From Metallyticus violacea (Eukaryota > Arthropoda > Insecta > Mantodea > Metallyticidae), in the NCBI GenBank assembly GCA_030762175.1, contig CM060831.1:28717001-28781000 (forward strand): a DNA stretch of 64,000 bases, in the 5' to 3' direction. The notes below the pieces were generated by a model. That model was not told the DNA's origin and made no database searches. It was given only the letters and a program-made list of their open reading frames with translations. A program made the translations under genes and the position numbers. Below, one piece after another: positions 12,031 through 23,122 of the stretch (the first letter of the stretch is position 1; the number at the start of each line of letters is the position of its first letter).

Positions 12031-12620
12031 TGGATGAATAAAGTGAATTGCATTGAACTGAATGATAATCCGTTCGCAATGCTAACCTAACCTTACCTTC
12101 TGTGAACTGGAATACAATTTTATGTTTTGCAATCATCAAGGTAGAATTTAATGTACTTAACTTCGTAATCACCTTTATTTGACGACAGCGTATCCAGAGT
12201 ACCCAATTTCTTTTTCGTTGTAATGAGCAAACCTTGAATAACCGCAAACTGTTCTTCGAATTCCATTTTTATTAAAGTCCTACATTCTTCAGAAGCACAT
12301 AATTTGTGTACATAAACACTGCCGGCACAATGCAAAAGCTCAATATTTACATGTTTTGACATCCATCATTCATCGGATATAATTGAATTGATGCCAGACG
12401 GCAAATATACACCGAGATATTTTCAAACTTTGCCAATGTCTTAAAGGGAATGTTCCGATTTCACAATTTATTATTAAAACGCATACATTTTGTGTAACAT
12501 TGTGCGTAACTGTGTAACAGTGTTATGCAAAAGTTAACGTAAAGTTTACTGCAAAATTCGTAAATTCCGCATATCATCCTGACCATAGATAAGAATCCTG
12601 ATAGATGTCCTTTGTGCAAA
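12030..12620. promoter_or_regulatory. CpG-richer island, possible promoter region
   Basis: CpG dinucleotides occur here far more often than in the AT-rich flanks; 12050-12580 alone holds well over a dozen. It encloses the ATG exon at 12120-12362 and includes a short TTAGG-type stretch (CCTAACCTTACC around 12083-12095). A promoter is an inference from composition plus the short ATG-initiated frame. No TATA box or initiator was identified. Confidence 0.35.
12120..12362 (-). CDS. Candidate first exon or 80-residue protein, unknown function
   Basis: An ATG on the minus strand at 12362, with an in-frame stop two codons upstream, begins MSKHVNIELLHCAGSVYVHK and continues for 80 residues to a TAA at 12120. 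Composition is normal (charged, with cysteines at intervals) and unlike random AT-rich translation. A possible donor AAG|GTGATT near 12172 would end the exon with one base of a split codon. That phase fits the start of the 2441-3834 exon, so the two may belong to one transcript, though many exons could also lie between. A stronger AAG|GTAAGG donor lies at about 12095, beyond the stop. I do not recognise the family. Confidence 0.4.
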   Translation of the reverse strand: MSKHVNIELLHCAGSVYVHKLCASEECRTLIKMEFEEQFAVIQGLLITTKKKLGTLDTLSSNKGDYEVKYIKFYLDDCKT

Positions 12621-12629
12621 GCAGTGGCG

Positions 12630-14560
12630 GCTGGTGCTATTTATTATTGGACTATTTGTAGGGAATTACATGTGTTTATATTGCAAATTGCCTACCAACT
12701 AAGTGAAATGGCACTGTCCATTTCTGAAATAAAAGTATGAATAAAAGAGAATAATATATAGCATCATCTATTACATTATTATTTATTAACTAAAATACCA
12801 AGTAATTTCTACTTGAAAACATTTGGGCCTATTTAAAACAAAATCCCTTCCTTTGCTTTTAGCAATTCTCAAACTCGTTGATAACTTTCTGATTAAATTT
12901 TGAAATGTCCATAATAATGTCTTCTGAAAGGATTACTAAATGAAATTCTCATCTATCCCTGGTATTTCTTAAGAGTATTTTGATTTCCTTCAGCTGCTAA
13001 AATTTACTAGCACTTTAAAAATATCAGGATTTGATTAAAGTTCAGTTTCGTTTGTCCTAACGGTGCTAACTCAAATGTGCCAAAGAATCTTACCTTTATT
13101 TTTTAATAAAATTTAGACATCTTTTGTTGACTATTGTTCTTAACCTTTCAATGTGCATATACACAGCTTATCTTTTTTCACTTTCCAACTTTTTTGCAAT
13201 GATCAGTTTTCTAAAAAGTGATAGATTTACAAAATTTTTAATGTGTGCCTTGAAGTTTTTTTTTGTGTTCTGATTCTATTTGTCAAATTAATTTTATCAG
13301 TTATGTATTTTCCCTGCCAAAAGCAGATATGGTAGACACAATCAGAAATTATTCTTTTTTTTCAGCCATTAATCCAATTATGTTTATCATTAAAATTGAC
13401 AAATTAAGCTAATATTAAACTGCTAATTACACTTTACTCTATTCTTAGAATTGGAGTGTATTGTCCTATATTTTCAATTTTTTACTTCCCTTTCAGTGAG
13501 TGCAAACTGAAGTGCTTTTGCCATCAACTAGACACTGTATTCCTGTGAAATCACACTAATTTTGCAGTATAACTGTATCAGACCTCACTGCGAACTCATG
13601 TAAGATGACAGGGAGATTGCTACAATACAGAAGCTCTTCATTTTCAACAGAGAAGGATTGGATATGTATACAGGAAAAATTAATGATGTTATTGTTCCCA
13701 TTCTTCATGACTGCCCAATTGCTACCACTCTTGCCACATGAAAGTAATAAGATTTAAAATGATTTTCACCACTCTACTTCAGTGCTGTTGAAGTGAACTT
13801 TGAATTTTAAAAGAATTACTTTTAAAAAAATAAAAATCTGGAGGTTGCACAAACCTACAATAAGGGATAATTGTCCCTGGTACATAGGTACCTTACAAGT
13901 CACACACAGTACAATGTTTAACACCTTATTAATCTAATGCATTACATATCAAAAGAAAAGATCTATGCAAACTAGAGATTGCCCAGAATTGTGTGACCTT
14001 CAAGATTGGCTGTCTTGAGTCATTTATTAAGAAGATTAATGAGTATTTTAATTTTATTCTTTATGCAAATTTTGGATTTTTGGTGATATATATGGCATTT
14101 CATGATGACTGAATCTCAGCATCTAGATTATGTTAAGTGCCAGGTGGATGATTGATCATTCACAGGGAATGTTTCCTTAATGGGCCTTCCTGAGCAACAC
14201 AGTCAAGTTACAGCACAATTATTATGGCTTCCCAGGCCAAATGTAAAATTTCTCTTAAGCAGATACATTATTGATATCAATAAATTATTTAGCTGCATAA
14301 ATGATTGTAACAGATTCTGCATTATGTCAAGGAGCAAAACAAATGTTTGGGTTTACCAGCAGTAATGAATTTCTAAAACAACACTGCCTAAAATCTAGAT
14401 TAAGTTGCTGAACACATAAATGTAATAGCTGTTAATACTCTTACCATAAGGTTCAGCATTAATTTAATTGAAAATTAAAGAAACTATAAATATGTTAAAG
14501 ATTCATTCATTATAGGCCATTCTACCATAAAGTCTTACATAGACTGATGAAGACTAACAG
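12630..14560. other. Unclassified AT-rich sequence, possibly old DNA-transposon remains
   Basis: The segment starting CAGTGGCGGCTGGTG near 12622 resembles a DNA-transposon terminus, but I found no matching inverted terminus. Minus-strand translation gives only short broken pieces. Nothing here is annotated as a gene. Confidence 0.25.
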
Positions 14561-14564
14561 AGAT

Positions 14565-14788
14565 TTCATACATGAGATGAAATGATATATTGGGAAAGGA
14601 TTTATTTTTAAGGAAGGAATTGTTCCAGGCCCAAGTTTAGGGTGCCTCCCTGATATTTGCCATTTATGAGGACTGAGGAAAACCTGGAAAAACCCTCAGG
14701 GTCAGGGAGGACAGTCCTGGCAGTATTGAAACCCAGATCTACCGCTCACGAGTCCATGCCTTAACAACCTCGGCCACCCGTGGCAGTG
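14565..14788 (-). mobile_element. tRNA-derived SINE, family A (minus)
   Basis: Reverse-complement copy of the 1588-1838 SINE. The tRNA-like head (GGCCGAGGTTGTTAAGG, then a B-box-like GGGTTTCAATACT) lies at the right end near 14788. The body with CTGAGG and GGAAGGAATTG lies to the left. The B-box is mutated. The far 3' module is missing. Confidence 0.75.
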
Positions 14789-15706
14789 CTTTCTTATGAG
14801 AATACTTTTTTCTTTTCAATTGTTTTTCTAAAACTGCACCCCAATTTCATATAAATAGCATATCTACTACTTGCATTAACATAATTAGAATGGACCAAAG
14901 AATGTAACAAACATTTCAAGAAAATTCCAGCCTAATAAGAGTGAAAACTGCTGACTGCTTTTGAGTAAATATTGCTGCACATTGAATGGATGGCTAAAAT
15001 GAAGAAAATGCAGATACTGGAAATGAGGTACTCCTGGAATGTGGTTTAATTAATGACGGACATTGGTGATGTGGCAATTAATGAGAGAATTTTTTTTTTT
15101 TTTACATACATTTAAAATACTCTTGAAAAGTAATTAATATCAATCATTAGAGTTTAATGGACAGTCAGTATGCTAATAAAACCTGCAACTATTAGCATAA
15201 ATGTAGCACAATGCCAAAATGATTTGTAATGGCTCTGCAATATATTTTAAATCAATGATCTTTCAAAGATGGCACTTTATTCTTGAGAAAATGAGCACAT
15301 TAGCAAGGGAGAGACATATCCACTGACTTACCCCCCTTTTATTTTTTAAATATTCTATCAATTTTCCCCTTTCATTGTTTTGCCTGACTTATGTACTTTT
15401 GGAACCTTGTGTTTGGCTTCATTTTTCTTTGGCATTCTTGGTCTAGTATTCCTATTAATTAATTAAGTGTGGTGGACCCATTATAAACTATAGATGCTCC
15501 AACATACAAATTAGCCAAATGGTTAACAAACAGATTTTCTTCCTTTCCTAAATTTGAAACAAGAAGCATAAAAAACTTCTTAGATCTAATTCAAAAAATT
15601 AAAGATGTAGAAATAGAAAAAACAGATACCTTGGTTTCTTTTGATGTCAGAGCTCTTTTTCCAAGTATCCCAACACTAAATCTACATACTCACATAAAAA
15701 AATTGG

Positions 15707-15919
15707 TTGCTACAAATAGTGAAAACAATAGAAGAAACTCAAGAATACATCACACTAACAAACTTGTGCATAGAACAAAATTACTTCACCTTCAATGGAA
15801 AGTACTATAAACAGAACTCTGGTTTGGCAATGGGTAGCCCATTATCACCACTATTGGCAGATCTCTTTATGAGCGCACTGGAAATCAAAATTATGAAAGA
15901 TTTTCTGCTGGTTGTTTAA
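15707..15919 (+). pseudogene. PLE reverse transcriptase fragment (motif B)
   Basis: Seventy residues in one frame, including FTFNGKYYKQNSGLAMGSPL and LADLFMSALE, the substrate-binding loop and following helix of Penelope-type reverse transcriptases. Motif A lies just upstream in another frame and the VDD motif downstream in another, so at least two frameshifts separate functional parts. Confidence 0.8.
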
Positions 15920-16024
15920 AATATGGTATCACTCTGTTGATGACATCTTTGCGAGAGTCCCAGAGAAATACCTAAAAGATACATTTCAGTTACTTAATCT
16001 ACAAGAAAATCAATAAAATTCACT

Positions 16025-16309
16025 ATGGAGAGAGAATGTAATGGACAATTACCCTTCCTAGACTTTAAAATAATCAAGAAAGAAAATAATTTAACATTTA
16101 GCATATATAAAAAACCTACTCACACCAATAGCTACATAAATGACAACAGTTATAACCCAGTCTCCCATAAACATGCAGTACTAAACAGCCTTTTGCACAG
16201 GTTGGTAAATGCTCCCATGAAAAAAGGGGAGTATGATCAAGAATTGAGCAATATAATAAATATAGCCACAGAAAATGGACTTAAAAAAGAAATTGTATGT
16301 AAGAAGTAA
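16025..16309 (+). pseudogene. PLE reverse transcriptase thumb fragment
   Basis: A 94-residue frame with GQLPFLDFKI, YKKPTHTNSYI, and SHKHAVLNSLLHRLVN. This is the signature after the catalytic domain in Penelope-type enzymes (LPFLD, YRKPTHTD.Y, HK.AV...L..R). The endonuclease region follows about 200 bases later in another frame. Confidence 0.8.
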
Positions 16310-16879
16310 AAAGGGCTAAGAAAAAAAGAGAATCAAAGACATCAGTACACTCATTCCCAACAAGGAAGACAATAGAATGTACAAAAAATTCACATATCCA
16401 TTAATTTTCTATAAATTCCAAAGGATCTTAAAAAAAAACACATCATTTTAGCCCCTAAAACAGTTATTCCATAAAAATGTGCTAAATTATAAATTAAAAG
16501 ATGATATTCCTCAAGAGAAAAAAACGGGAATATGTCAGATAAATTGCAATTGTGAAAAAATTTACTTGGATAGACCAAGAGAAATATAAAAACACGAGCA
16601 AGGGAACACATTAAGAACATAAATCAAAAACAGGAAGAAAAATTAGCAGGGGCTTGGCTTTTTGGAAGGAATAGCACAGTATTAATAGGGATCCTAATCT
16701 ATTTAAAAAGATTACAGGAAAAACAGAACTTACAATTTGGAAAAACATTTATATCTAGAAGAACAAAAATCACCTTTTTAACTTTGAAATCCCACCAAGT
16801 GACATCCTAATACAGAAGTTCATCCAACCACCACCAGAAACAAACCAAACCAACAAGAAGAACAAGGCCAGCAGTCGAC

Positions 16880-16925
16880 CTGGAACTGATGATGGGAGTG
16901 ATTAGCTCCAGAAACTTGTTTTCTT
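16880..16925 (+). ncRNA. Hammerhead ribozyme-like motif, canonical CUGAUGA core
   Basis: CUGAUGA at 16886-16892, stem II (UGGGAG...CUCCA), GAAA at 16911-16914, then CUUGUUUUC. Bases before the core (GGAA) can pair with UUCC after the expected cleavage site to make stem I. Stem III is short and imperfect. PLEs are known to carry hammerheads with very short stem III, and this one sits at the 3' end of a PLE copy. Confidence 0.6.
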
Positions 16926-17559
16926 CCTCTAAATAATAAGTGATGTAAGGTGTTACAAACTGGACTCAATTAGATTAAATTCGTTAGTGTATTAAACATA
17001 GCTGTTACAAAAGTCCACCACACTTAACACATCTCATATACTAATATTATTAGTGGGAGTTCTGAATATACTAAAAATCATTGTTTTTATCTAGCTAAGT
17101 TCCACTAAACTAGTTTCAAAATGTTTTTCCCTGACAAAATTTTTCATAATTTGTGCATAACTTTTATCTGTAAACAATAAAAATACACAAACCTCCACAA
17201 TATTAATTACATCTACAGAATTCTGAAAAGAGTATAATCTACTAAGTTATAAAATTCAAAATTACTTTCGCTCAACCAGTGTTCTATGATGCATATTATA
17301 TCTGGGTCACTTTTATCAGCTACTAGTTATTCAAAACATAACTTTTTGTTTATTAATCTCTGGACATTTTGTTAGGAAAACTTAATATTGCATTTATTTT
17401 GTTTGGTTAGTTTATTTACGGATGCTCTTTAACATTTTTGGTCATTAGCATCCCATTCAATTCAGGAGATGAAATGGCCAATAAATTTTACTAGAGTCCT
17501 CTTCTTTCAGGCTTAAGTTCTTTAATGTGCTGTAAATCTATGACATGAGACCAATACAA

Positions 17560-17692
17560 CAGTTATAACCCCTTCAGAAGGAAACCATACTTAGGATCTT
17601 TATGTCCTAACATAATCCATGGCTGGGTTTGAACCTGCGACCTTGCATTACAAGGCAAGAATGATTACCACTAAACCATCAGAACCAACTTT
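17560..17692 (-). mobile_element. tRNA-derived SINE, family B (minus)
   Basis: The minus strand has a tRNA-like head: TGGTTTAGTGGTAATCATTC, then a GGTTCAAACCC B-box. A body with CCTAAGTATGGTTTCCTTCT matches the 63587-63850 element (CTAAGTATGACTTTCTTCGG). Only the first 130 bases or so of the family remain. Confidence 0.7.
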
Positions 17693-17694
17693 TG

Positions 17695-18770
17695 CATTTA
17701 TTCCATTATTTTCATACCTGCACTAAAATTACTTAAAAATTGTTCTCTAATGTTTGTGAAATTCTTCTGATTCTTGTACAAGTCTTATACCCTGCTTTGC
17801 TTCTTTAATCTTTTGTACTGAAACTTCCTAGTCCTGTTCTGCAATGTGAAGATAAAATCTTTGTGGCCTAGGATCTCTGCTGCTTGTTGCATCTCTTCTT
17901 TTAATTCACTTTTTACATATTTAAGAGGAATTCTATGCTGTCCCTTAATTACAATTTTTCTAATCCATTTAGATGCAAGCCATGTCTTGTTAAATGTTTT
18001 TAGTTAAGATCCAGAACTACAACTAAAGCTGCTAAAATACCTTTAGTTCTTTTTTTAAATTTTCTATTAAATAATTTTACCTTATTGTTTGCCAAGAATA
18101 AGGCTGGGAAATCGTGTCTTTGTGGTGCAGTCATAACCAAGATATTTACGTCAATATTATTAATCACAAATGTTTCTGTTTTGTTTAATCCTTACTGGCA
18201 CAATTCTTTAAATTATCATTTGTACCAGACCAATATCTCCTTACCTATATCCCTTGTTTGTAATATTTATATCTTTTTATGTTGCACTGGGTTTAATGAA
18301 ACCACTTATTTCAAATCTGTCTTTAATTTCATTTTTATTTCTTTACTACATTTTTTTCTATGGATATCACCTAGAACTAATATTTTCTTTTTCTTCAACA
18401 TTTGTTTTCTTAGAAGGCTCACCAAAATCCATTGGAGTTCTTTACAGCTGTATCCAGGATGGTATAATGATTTAATTGATAATATGTTAAAACCTACTTG
18501 TGTAGGTGTTCTTTTATTTGATTTACCATTGTATTTACTTCAGCCCATTCTTCTTCACTATTATATTTGCCTAGTTGGGTAGAGAATTTAGGCCTATCAG
18601 TACCTGAAGCATCCCTCACATTTCATTTTTTCCCATAGATTTTAAGCGTTTCTTTCACAGAAACTTTCTCTTCAAGAATTCTGCACTACAGTGACATATT
18701 TAGTTACTTTTTCTTCATAGATTTTACAATTTTCTTGAGACAAAATATATACCTGCTATTATTATCGTGA
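17695..18770 (-). pseudogene. Possible LINE relic (minus)
   Basis: Minus-strand translation gives short LINE-like pieces, such as SELKEEMQQAAEILGHKDFI and, further upstream, PGYSCKELQWILV in another frame, interrupted by many stops. These suggest the charged and endonuclease-like regions of a non-LTR element. No catalytic motif is intact and the family cannot be named. Confidence 0.3.
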
Positions 18771-19270
18771 ATATTATAAAAATATGAAAAATGGATCTCT
18801 TACATTCATTTAAAATCTAATTATCAATGAATTACAAAATTATGAATATAAGTGTCTCCTAATGAAAAATAATGGCCAAAGTAAATTTCATTTTGAACAT
18901 TAACAAAAATGCTTTTTGTTTCTATCTTTTATTAACAAAAGTTATTTTCCCCAGCTCTTAAACTGGATTACCAAAATACTTTAACAACTTTTGATATCTT
19001 AGAAATTGTTTCCTCATTGTCTTACTTTCTGAAGCAATACTAAAAAAATGACACAAAAATAAGTAACAGCAAAGAATAATGGCTCTGGACTCACATTCCC
19101 AAAGATGTTCCAACAATGATGTCATGAAAAAGTGAGTAATGGGGTAGTTGAAGAACCTACACATAGCTGGGCTAAGTGGACTAAGTGTATGGAAGTCAAG
19201 TGAGATTACAGTAAAAAATAATGAGGTGGGGTTCATCATCAGGTTTCAATTTCATATTTAAATAACTTAC

Positions 19271-19401
19271 TGAATGCAACTCAAAAGATTGGCTGAAATA
19301 ACAAAAAAAGTTCTTTGTAGAATCTGATAAAGTTATAATGTTACCATTCTGTATTCTATGACCACTTCCATCCATTTCCCTTCTACCTGATTTAACAGTT
19401 A
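19271..19401 (-). CDS. Candidate internal exon, unknown product
   Basis: On the minus strand a TATCAACAG acceptor and a TTCA|GTAAGT donor enclose 131 bases: 2 bases of a split codon plus 43 open codons, including SGRREMDGSGHRIQNGN and YFSQSFELHS. Composition looks coding, but no family is recognised and no adjoining exon is established. It lies between TXNDC11 and the FANCI-like exon on the same strand, so it could belong to the latter gene. Confidence 0.25.
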
Positions 19402-19605
19402 CTGTTGATAGGTAAGAATATTTTGATTTCAAAGACTTAAAGCACTAATATGATCCTATTTATTTTTGCTTGCTAATAGCAATTACTTTTAACAAGTTAT
19501 TTATCACATGCTAAAAGGTAACCATTTATGAGAAACTTTCCGTTTCCATGGTTTATTTTAACACTTGGGAGTAAAAAAGAAAGAAGTTATTAAACAACAA
19601 CAAAA

Positions 19606-19667
19606 AAGGAGGAGGAGAGAGAGAGAGAGAGAGCAGAGGAAAGGAAAGGAAAGGAAAGGAAAGGAAA
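19606..19667. repeat. (GA)n and (GGAAA)n purine tract
   Basis: A GGA/GA run followed by about five GGAAA units, all purine on the plus strand. Confidence 0.9.
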
Positions 19668-20713
19668 TATTTTAAGTATGAAAAATATCCTCCTGCATAT
19701 GACATTCATCTTGTTATTTTAAATTTCATGATTTATATTGCACACAGTCAACCATTAAATTAGTATGTACATTAAATAATTAGTAATAAATTTTAATTTC
19801 TTAAAAGTGGCCATTGACAGTATATACAATATATTACATGTACAAAATAACAGATTTTCTTATTGTATCACAGCTGTAATATATAATTGGGGCCTACGCT
19901 ATTCATATTAATTCTACAAACACCATATGATGGAATGCAATGGGAAAGTAAATGCACTATCCAGTCAACAGTTTTCAAATTATCTGCACGACTAGAAAAA
20001 AGTGGCATTAACGATATGTATAACATTCGTTGAGACCAGTGTAAGGTCATAAGCCAGCAATTCTAAGGGAAACAAACCCCATAAAGTACATAAATTTCAT
20101 TAAGATTTATATAATTGAATAATATTAATGATTTTACAGTAACCAAAAGCTTATCACTGAAAAGTACACATTATAAAATGCTATCTAAAACTCTTACAGA
20201 AAGGTATCAAAACACTTATTAATATCTTTTTCCTTCAATACTGATAAAATAATTAACAATTTATGAATATCATTGTTATTGCATTACAGTGTGGCAGGTA
20301 TTTTGAACACACTCTTTTGATATAGGATTACTGTTTTTCCCAGTGACATCTAACAGGTCCATCATTATTGTTCAGAAAGAATTATGTTTCTTGAATGTTT
20401 CAGAAGTTGATTTCAAATGACACAATTGCCATTTTGAGGCTTATTCTATAGTTTTCCCTTGTCACTAAATAGTGAAACGATGTTAGCTTATCTGCTTCTA
20501 ATTAAATCATTACTCTGAAGAGATATGGCAATTATCAGCAGTATATGATTAAAGTTTAAAAACAGTGGTAAATATAACCAGAATGATGTGCTGTAAAATT
20601 AGTCTATTAAATCAAATAAGTGTACTTACGAAGCTGTTGACAATGGAGTGGTATATATATAAACAATGTATACAGTTTTTTTCACACTAACTCCATTCAC
20701 TTACATAAATTTG

Positions 20714-20750
20714 GAACATATGTTTCGGGAGCGATCCCTCCCATCTTCAG
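20714..20750 (-). ncRNA. Hammerhead ribozyme-like motif, left arm
   Basis: Exact reverse complement of the right-arm motif at 20774-20810, so the minus-strand transcript carries the same core: CUGAAGA, stem II GGGAG/CUCCC, GAAA, and the self-complementary ACAUAUGU stem III followed by U. Confidence 0.65.
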
Positions 20751-20773
20751 CCTGTGACAAACTGAACAACAGG

Positions 20774-20810
20774 CTGAAGATGGGAGGGATCGCTCCCGAA
20801 ACATATGTTC
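20774..20810 (+). ncRNA. Hammerhead ribozyme-like motif, right arm
   Basis: CUGAAGA at 20774, stem II GGGAG with a GGAUCG loop and CUCCC, then GAAA and ACAUAUGU, which is self-complementary, followed by UC. Position 7 of the core is A, a position that tolerates change in hammerheads. A stem III palindrome of this kind would favour pairing between two copies. Confidence 0.7.
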
Positions 20811-20879
20811 CAAATTTATGTAAGTGAATGGAGTTAGTGTGAAAAAAACTGTATACATTGTTTATATTAGTCTATTACT

Positions 20880-22440
20880 TTACAAATTCTTGTAGTATTT
20901 ACTTTTCACACGAGACATATTTTTTTTAATAATGATATAATCAGAAATGAATAATGGGGTAACTATAATTTTCAGTAATGTATTGGAACTCTAGAACTTT
21001 TAACTGTCACCTTGAAATAATAATGTATTTCACAAAAGGACTTAATTTTAAAATTAACTATGTTGCAAACAGATTTTTAATAATATTTATAATAATAGAC
21101 ATGATCATAATATGTATATGCTAACCTGCTTATAAAATTATAAATCTACAACTAAAAATTAACACTGGAATAGCTGCAAAGATAAAATTTCTTCTTTATA
21201 TTTTTCTTACAAAGTTCTAAATTCTATGTCATGTTTGCACTAAGGCAACAAAATAAGCATTAATTATAACAATTTTTTTTCATTTAAACTTATATGTGTA
21301 ATGAACAATACTGACTCTTTCAATGTAAGTTAACAAGTGGGTCACTATTCAGTAATGTCTATTTGGTCTAAGAACCCAAAAAAGCAGAATTTATATTTAA
21401 TGCTACAGGATAGTAGCTATATTTTAAAAGACATTTACTTATACAGCACTAGAAAACATAGGCACCAACTTCTAGGAGCTGGAGGGGCCTGGGCCCCCCA
21501 AATTTTTCTTAGAGAGTTGAGCCCCCCATTGTTTCCAAAAATTGATAACACCAGCATTTAATAACAACATTTAATTTTTAGTTTGAAGTGTGCTAAATTT
21601 GATAAAAGATATAAATGGTTAGTTGCTAGTGGCCATTGGGGATGCTGATATTTATCTAAAAGATGTAAATTTGTCTGTGAGAAACTTGCCTAAAAGACGT
21701 TCATTCTTAAGCAGTTAACGTAAGGCCATTCTGTCGAACTAAATGGGCAGTTCACTTCTCATCAGTCATTTCAATCTAATTAGGGGCAATTGATTAAATT
21801 TCTTGAAGATTGTCAGAAGTATACTGATCAGATGTAGCTTCTAAAGCAAATGGTTTTTATCTTTAAATGCACTCTTTTAAGGTGCACTCTAAAAAGATTA
21901 AATTCTGGAAGTGCTCCTCATAGCTTTGCCACTATTAAAGTTACATACCATCTAATGTTTTTTAAGTAATTGCTGTTTAGGTTCTATGTCTCCTCTGTAG
22001 ATTTGAAAGTGTTACTTCTCATCTGTTATTTAAAAATAAACAATTCATCACAATTAGAAATAATGATATTACAGGCATTGTCAAATATTTTTAATGACTG
22101 ATTGAACATTGCATCCTAATATAATGAACATTTTAGAATCAAAGGTGGTCAAGAACTCTCCAGTCAACTTTTCCTCATTTAAAAATGATAGCTGTGTGCT
22201 CAAAATTTTTCCAAAATGAACCAAATTTGTACAACTGGTTTTAACTATTCCAATGTCAACTTGGACAGCTAAAGATCATTCTTGAGTCTTAGAAGACCGA
22301 GTAACTACTTAAGATCATCACTGGAGCAGTCATCTTAATGCAATCACCATTTTAAACTGCTATCCAAACATAACCAGCTCTTTGTATCTTGAAGTACAGC
22401 CTACCAGTTCATTGGAAGAAATAAGATGCGGCAGCAGAGG
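20880..22440. other. No gene recognised; possible DNA-transposon end
   Basis: At 21455-21530 the sequence ATAGGCACCAACTTCTAGG, followed by GGGGCCTGGGCCCCCC, resembles the terminus of a hAT-like element, but no partner terminus or transposase was recognised. The remainder is AT-rich and unassigned. Confidence 0.25.
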
Positions 22441-22516
22441 CTTTTTTTTTTTTTTTTTTTTTTTTTGAGTAGTGTTTAATGCCCGTTTTCAGTACTGAGG
22501 CACCACAGGCGGTTCA
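22441..22516 (-). mobile_element. SINE family A, 3' tail fragment (minus)
   Basis: A run of T (the A-tail on the minus strand), then AGTAGTGTTTAATGCC and GAGGCACCACAGGCGG, identical in layout to the 3' end of the copies at 47408 and 51390. The tRNA-like head is missing. Confidence 0.75.
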
Positions 22517-23122
22517 GCAGAGGCTCACAAGGCTTTAATTAAATAGGTCCTTTTAAAGGTTTTTGTTTCTTATATAATTTTTAGAGCCAGGGCTGAAATG
22601 CTGGTCATATTCTCTTGTACTCTGCAAAGCACAAATAAAGAAATAAAATGTTTTTAATGATTTTCAAGTTTTCAATTTATACGTTTTTTTTTTGTCTTAA
22701 ATTATTTTATTGCTTTTGATGTTTTCATAAACAAATTCTAATACAGTTACCGAACTAATACATAGATTTTATTTCAGTTTACTAGATATCATAAGCTTGT
22801 TACTTTATTTTAATTTATCTGCTCATTAATGTGTATCATTAATAGAGATATGAGTATTTCTTGTTACATGGGGTGAACATTTACAAACTTTGTGTTTTGG
22901 TTGATGTTGCTGATGTGTTGTTTACAATTCTCACAGAAGGAAGTTGGGCCCTGCATTATATTACAAAAATCGGCGCCATTGTTGTATCATTTCTAATAAA
23001 AAAAGGGCATATAAAATTGGAATACCAAAAGTTTTATAAAACTTATCAATAGATGAATAATTTTCAAACTGTTCTTTATAATGTATTTGTTTAATTTTGA
23101 AACTGTTTACAGTGAAGATATT

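Larger units (their letters stand above)
15463..17027 (+). mobile_element. Penelope-like retroelement, degenerate, with short inverted ends
   Basis: Reverse transcriptase pieces appear in order. DTLVSFDVRALFPSIP (about 15630-15680) is RT motif A. FTFNGKYYKQNSGLAMGSPL (15787-15846) is the motif B region. SVDDIFARVP (about 15935-15960) is the catalytic YVDD-type motif with Y replaced. LPFLDFKIIKK and YKKPTHTNSYI (16050-16140) are the PLE thumb signature. An eroded GIY-YIG endonuclease follows (INCNCEKIYLDRP, about 16540). Frameshifts and stops make it a pseudogene. A perfect 15-base inverted repeat (TTAAGTGTGGTGGAC) brackets it, as expected for PLE terminal repeats. A canonical hammerhead core lies near the 3' end. 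Confidence 0.85.
18780..20595. other. No confident gene; one exon candidate and simple repeats
   Basis: AT-rich sequence that includes the weak exon candidate at 19271-19401, a (GA)n/(GGAAA)n tract at 19606-19667, and a coding-looking minus-strand patch near 19868-20030 without convincing splice sites. Confidence 0.3.
20598..20877. mobile_element. Foldback element: perfect 99-base palindrome, hammerhead in each arm, 12-base TSD
   Basis: Arms 20657-20755 and 20769-20867 are exact reverse complements, separated by 13 bases. The 12-base sequence ATTAGTCTATTA occurs at 20598-20609 and 20866-20877 and does not extend further, so it marks a target-site duplication around a 256-base element. Each arm has a hammerhead core. 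No coding sequence is present. The outer left part (GTTGACAATGGAGTGG) recurs, inverted, in the 23.7 kb element, which defines the family. Confidence 0.9.

Noticed and set aside
12083..12095. Telomeric TTAGG repeat
   Set aside because: Only about two units (CCTAACCTTACC); far too short to be an interstitial telomere array.
14545..14570. CTGATGA near 14548 as a hammerhead
   Set aside because: No GAAA box or stem II follows at the right spacing.
19868..20050. Minus-strand coding-looking patch (WIVHLLSHCIPSYGV)
   Set aside because: No convincing donor, no family recognised, and it ends in a stop soon after; may be an old repeat or untranslated sequence.
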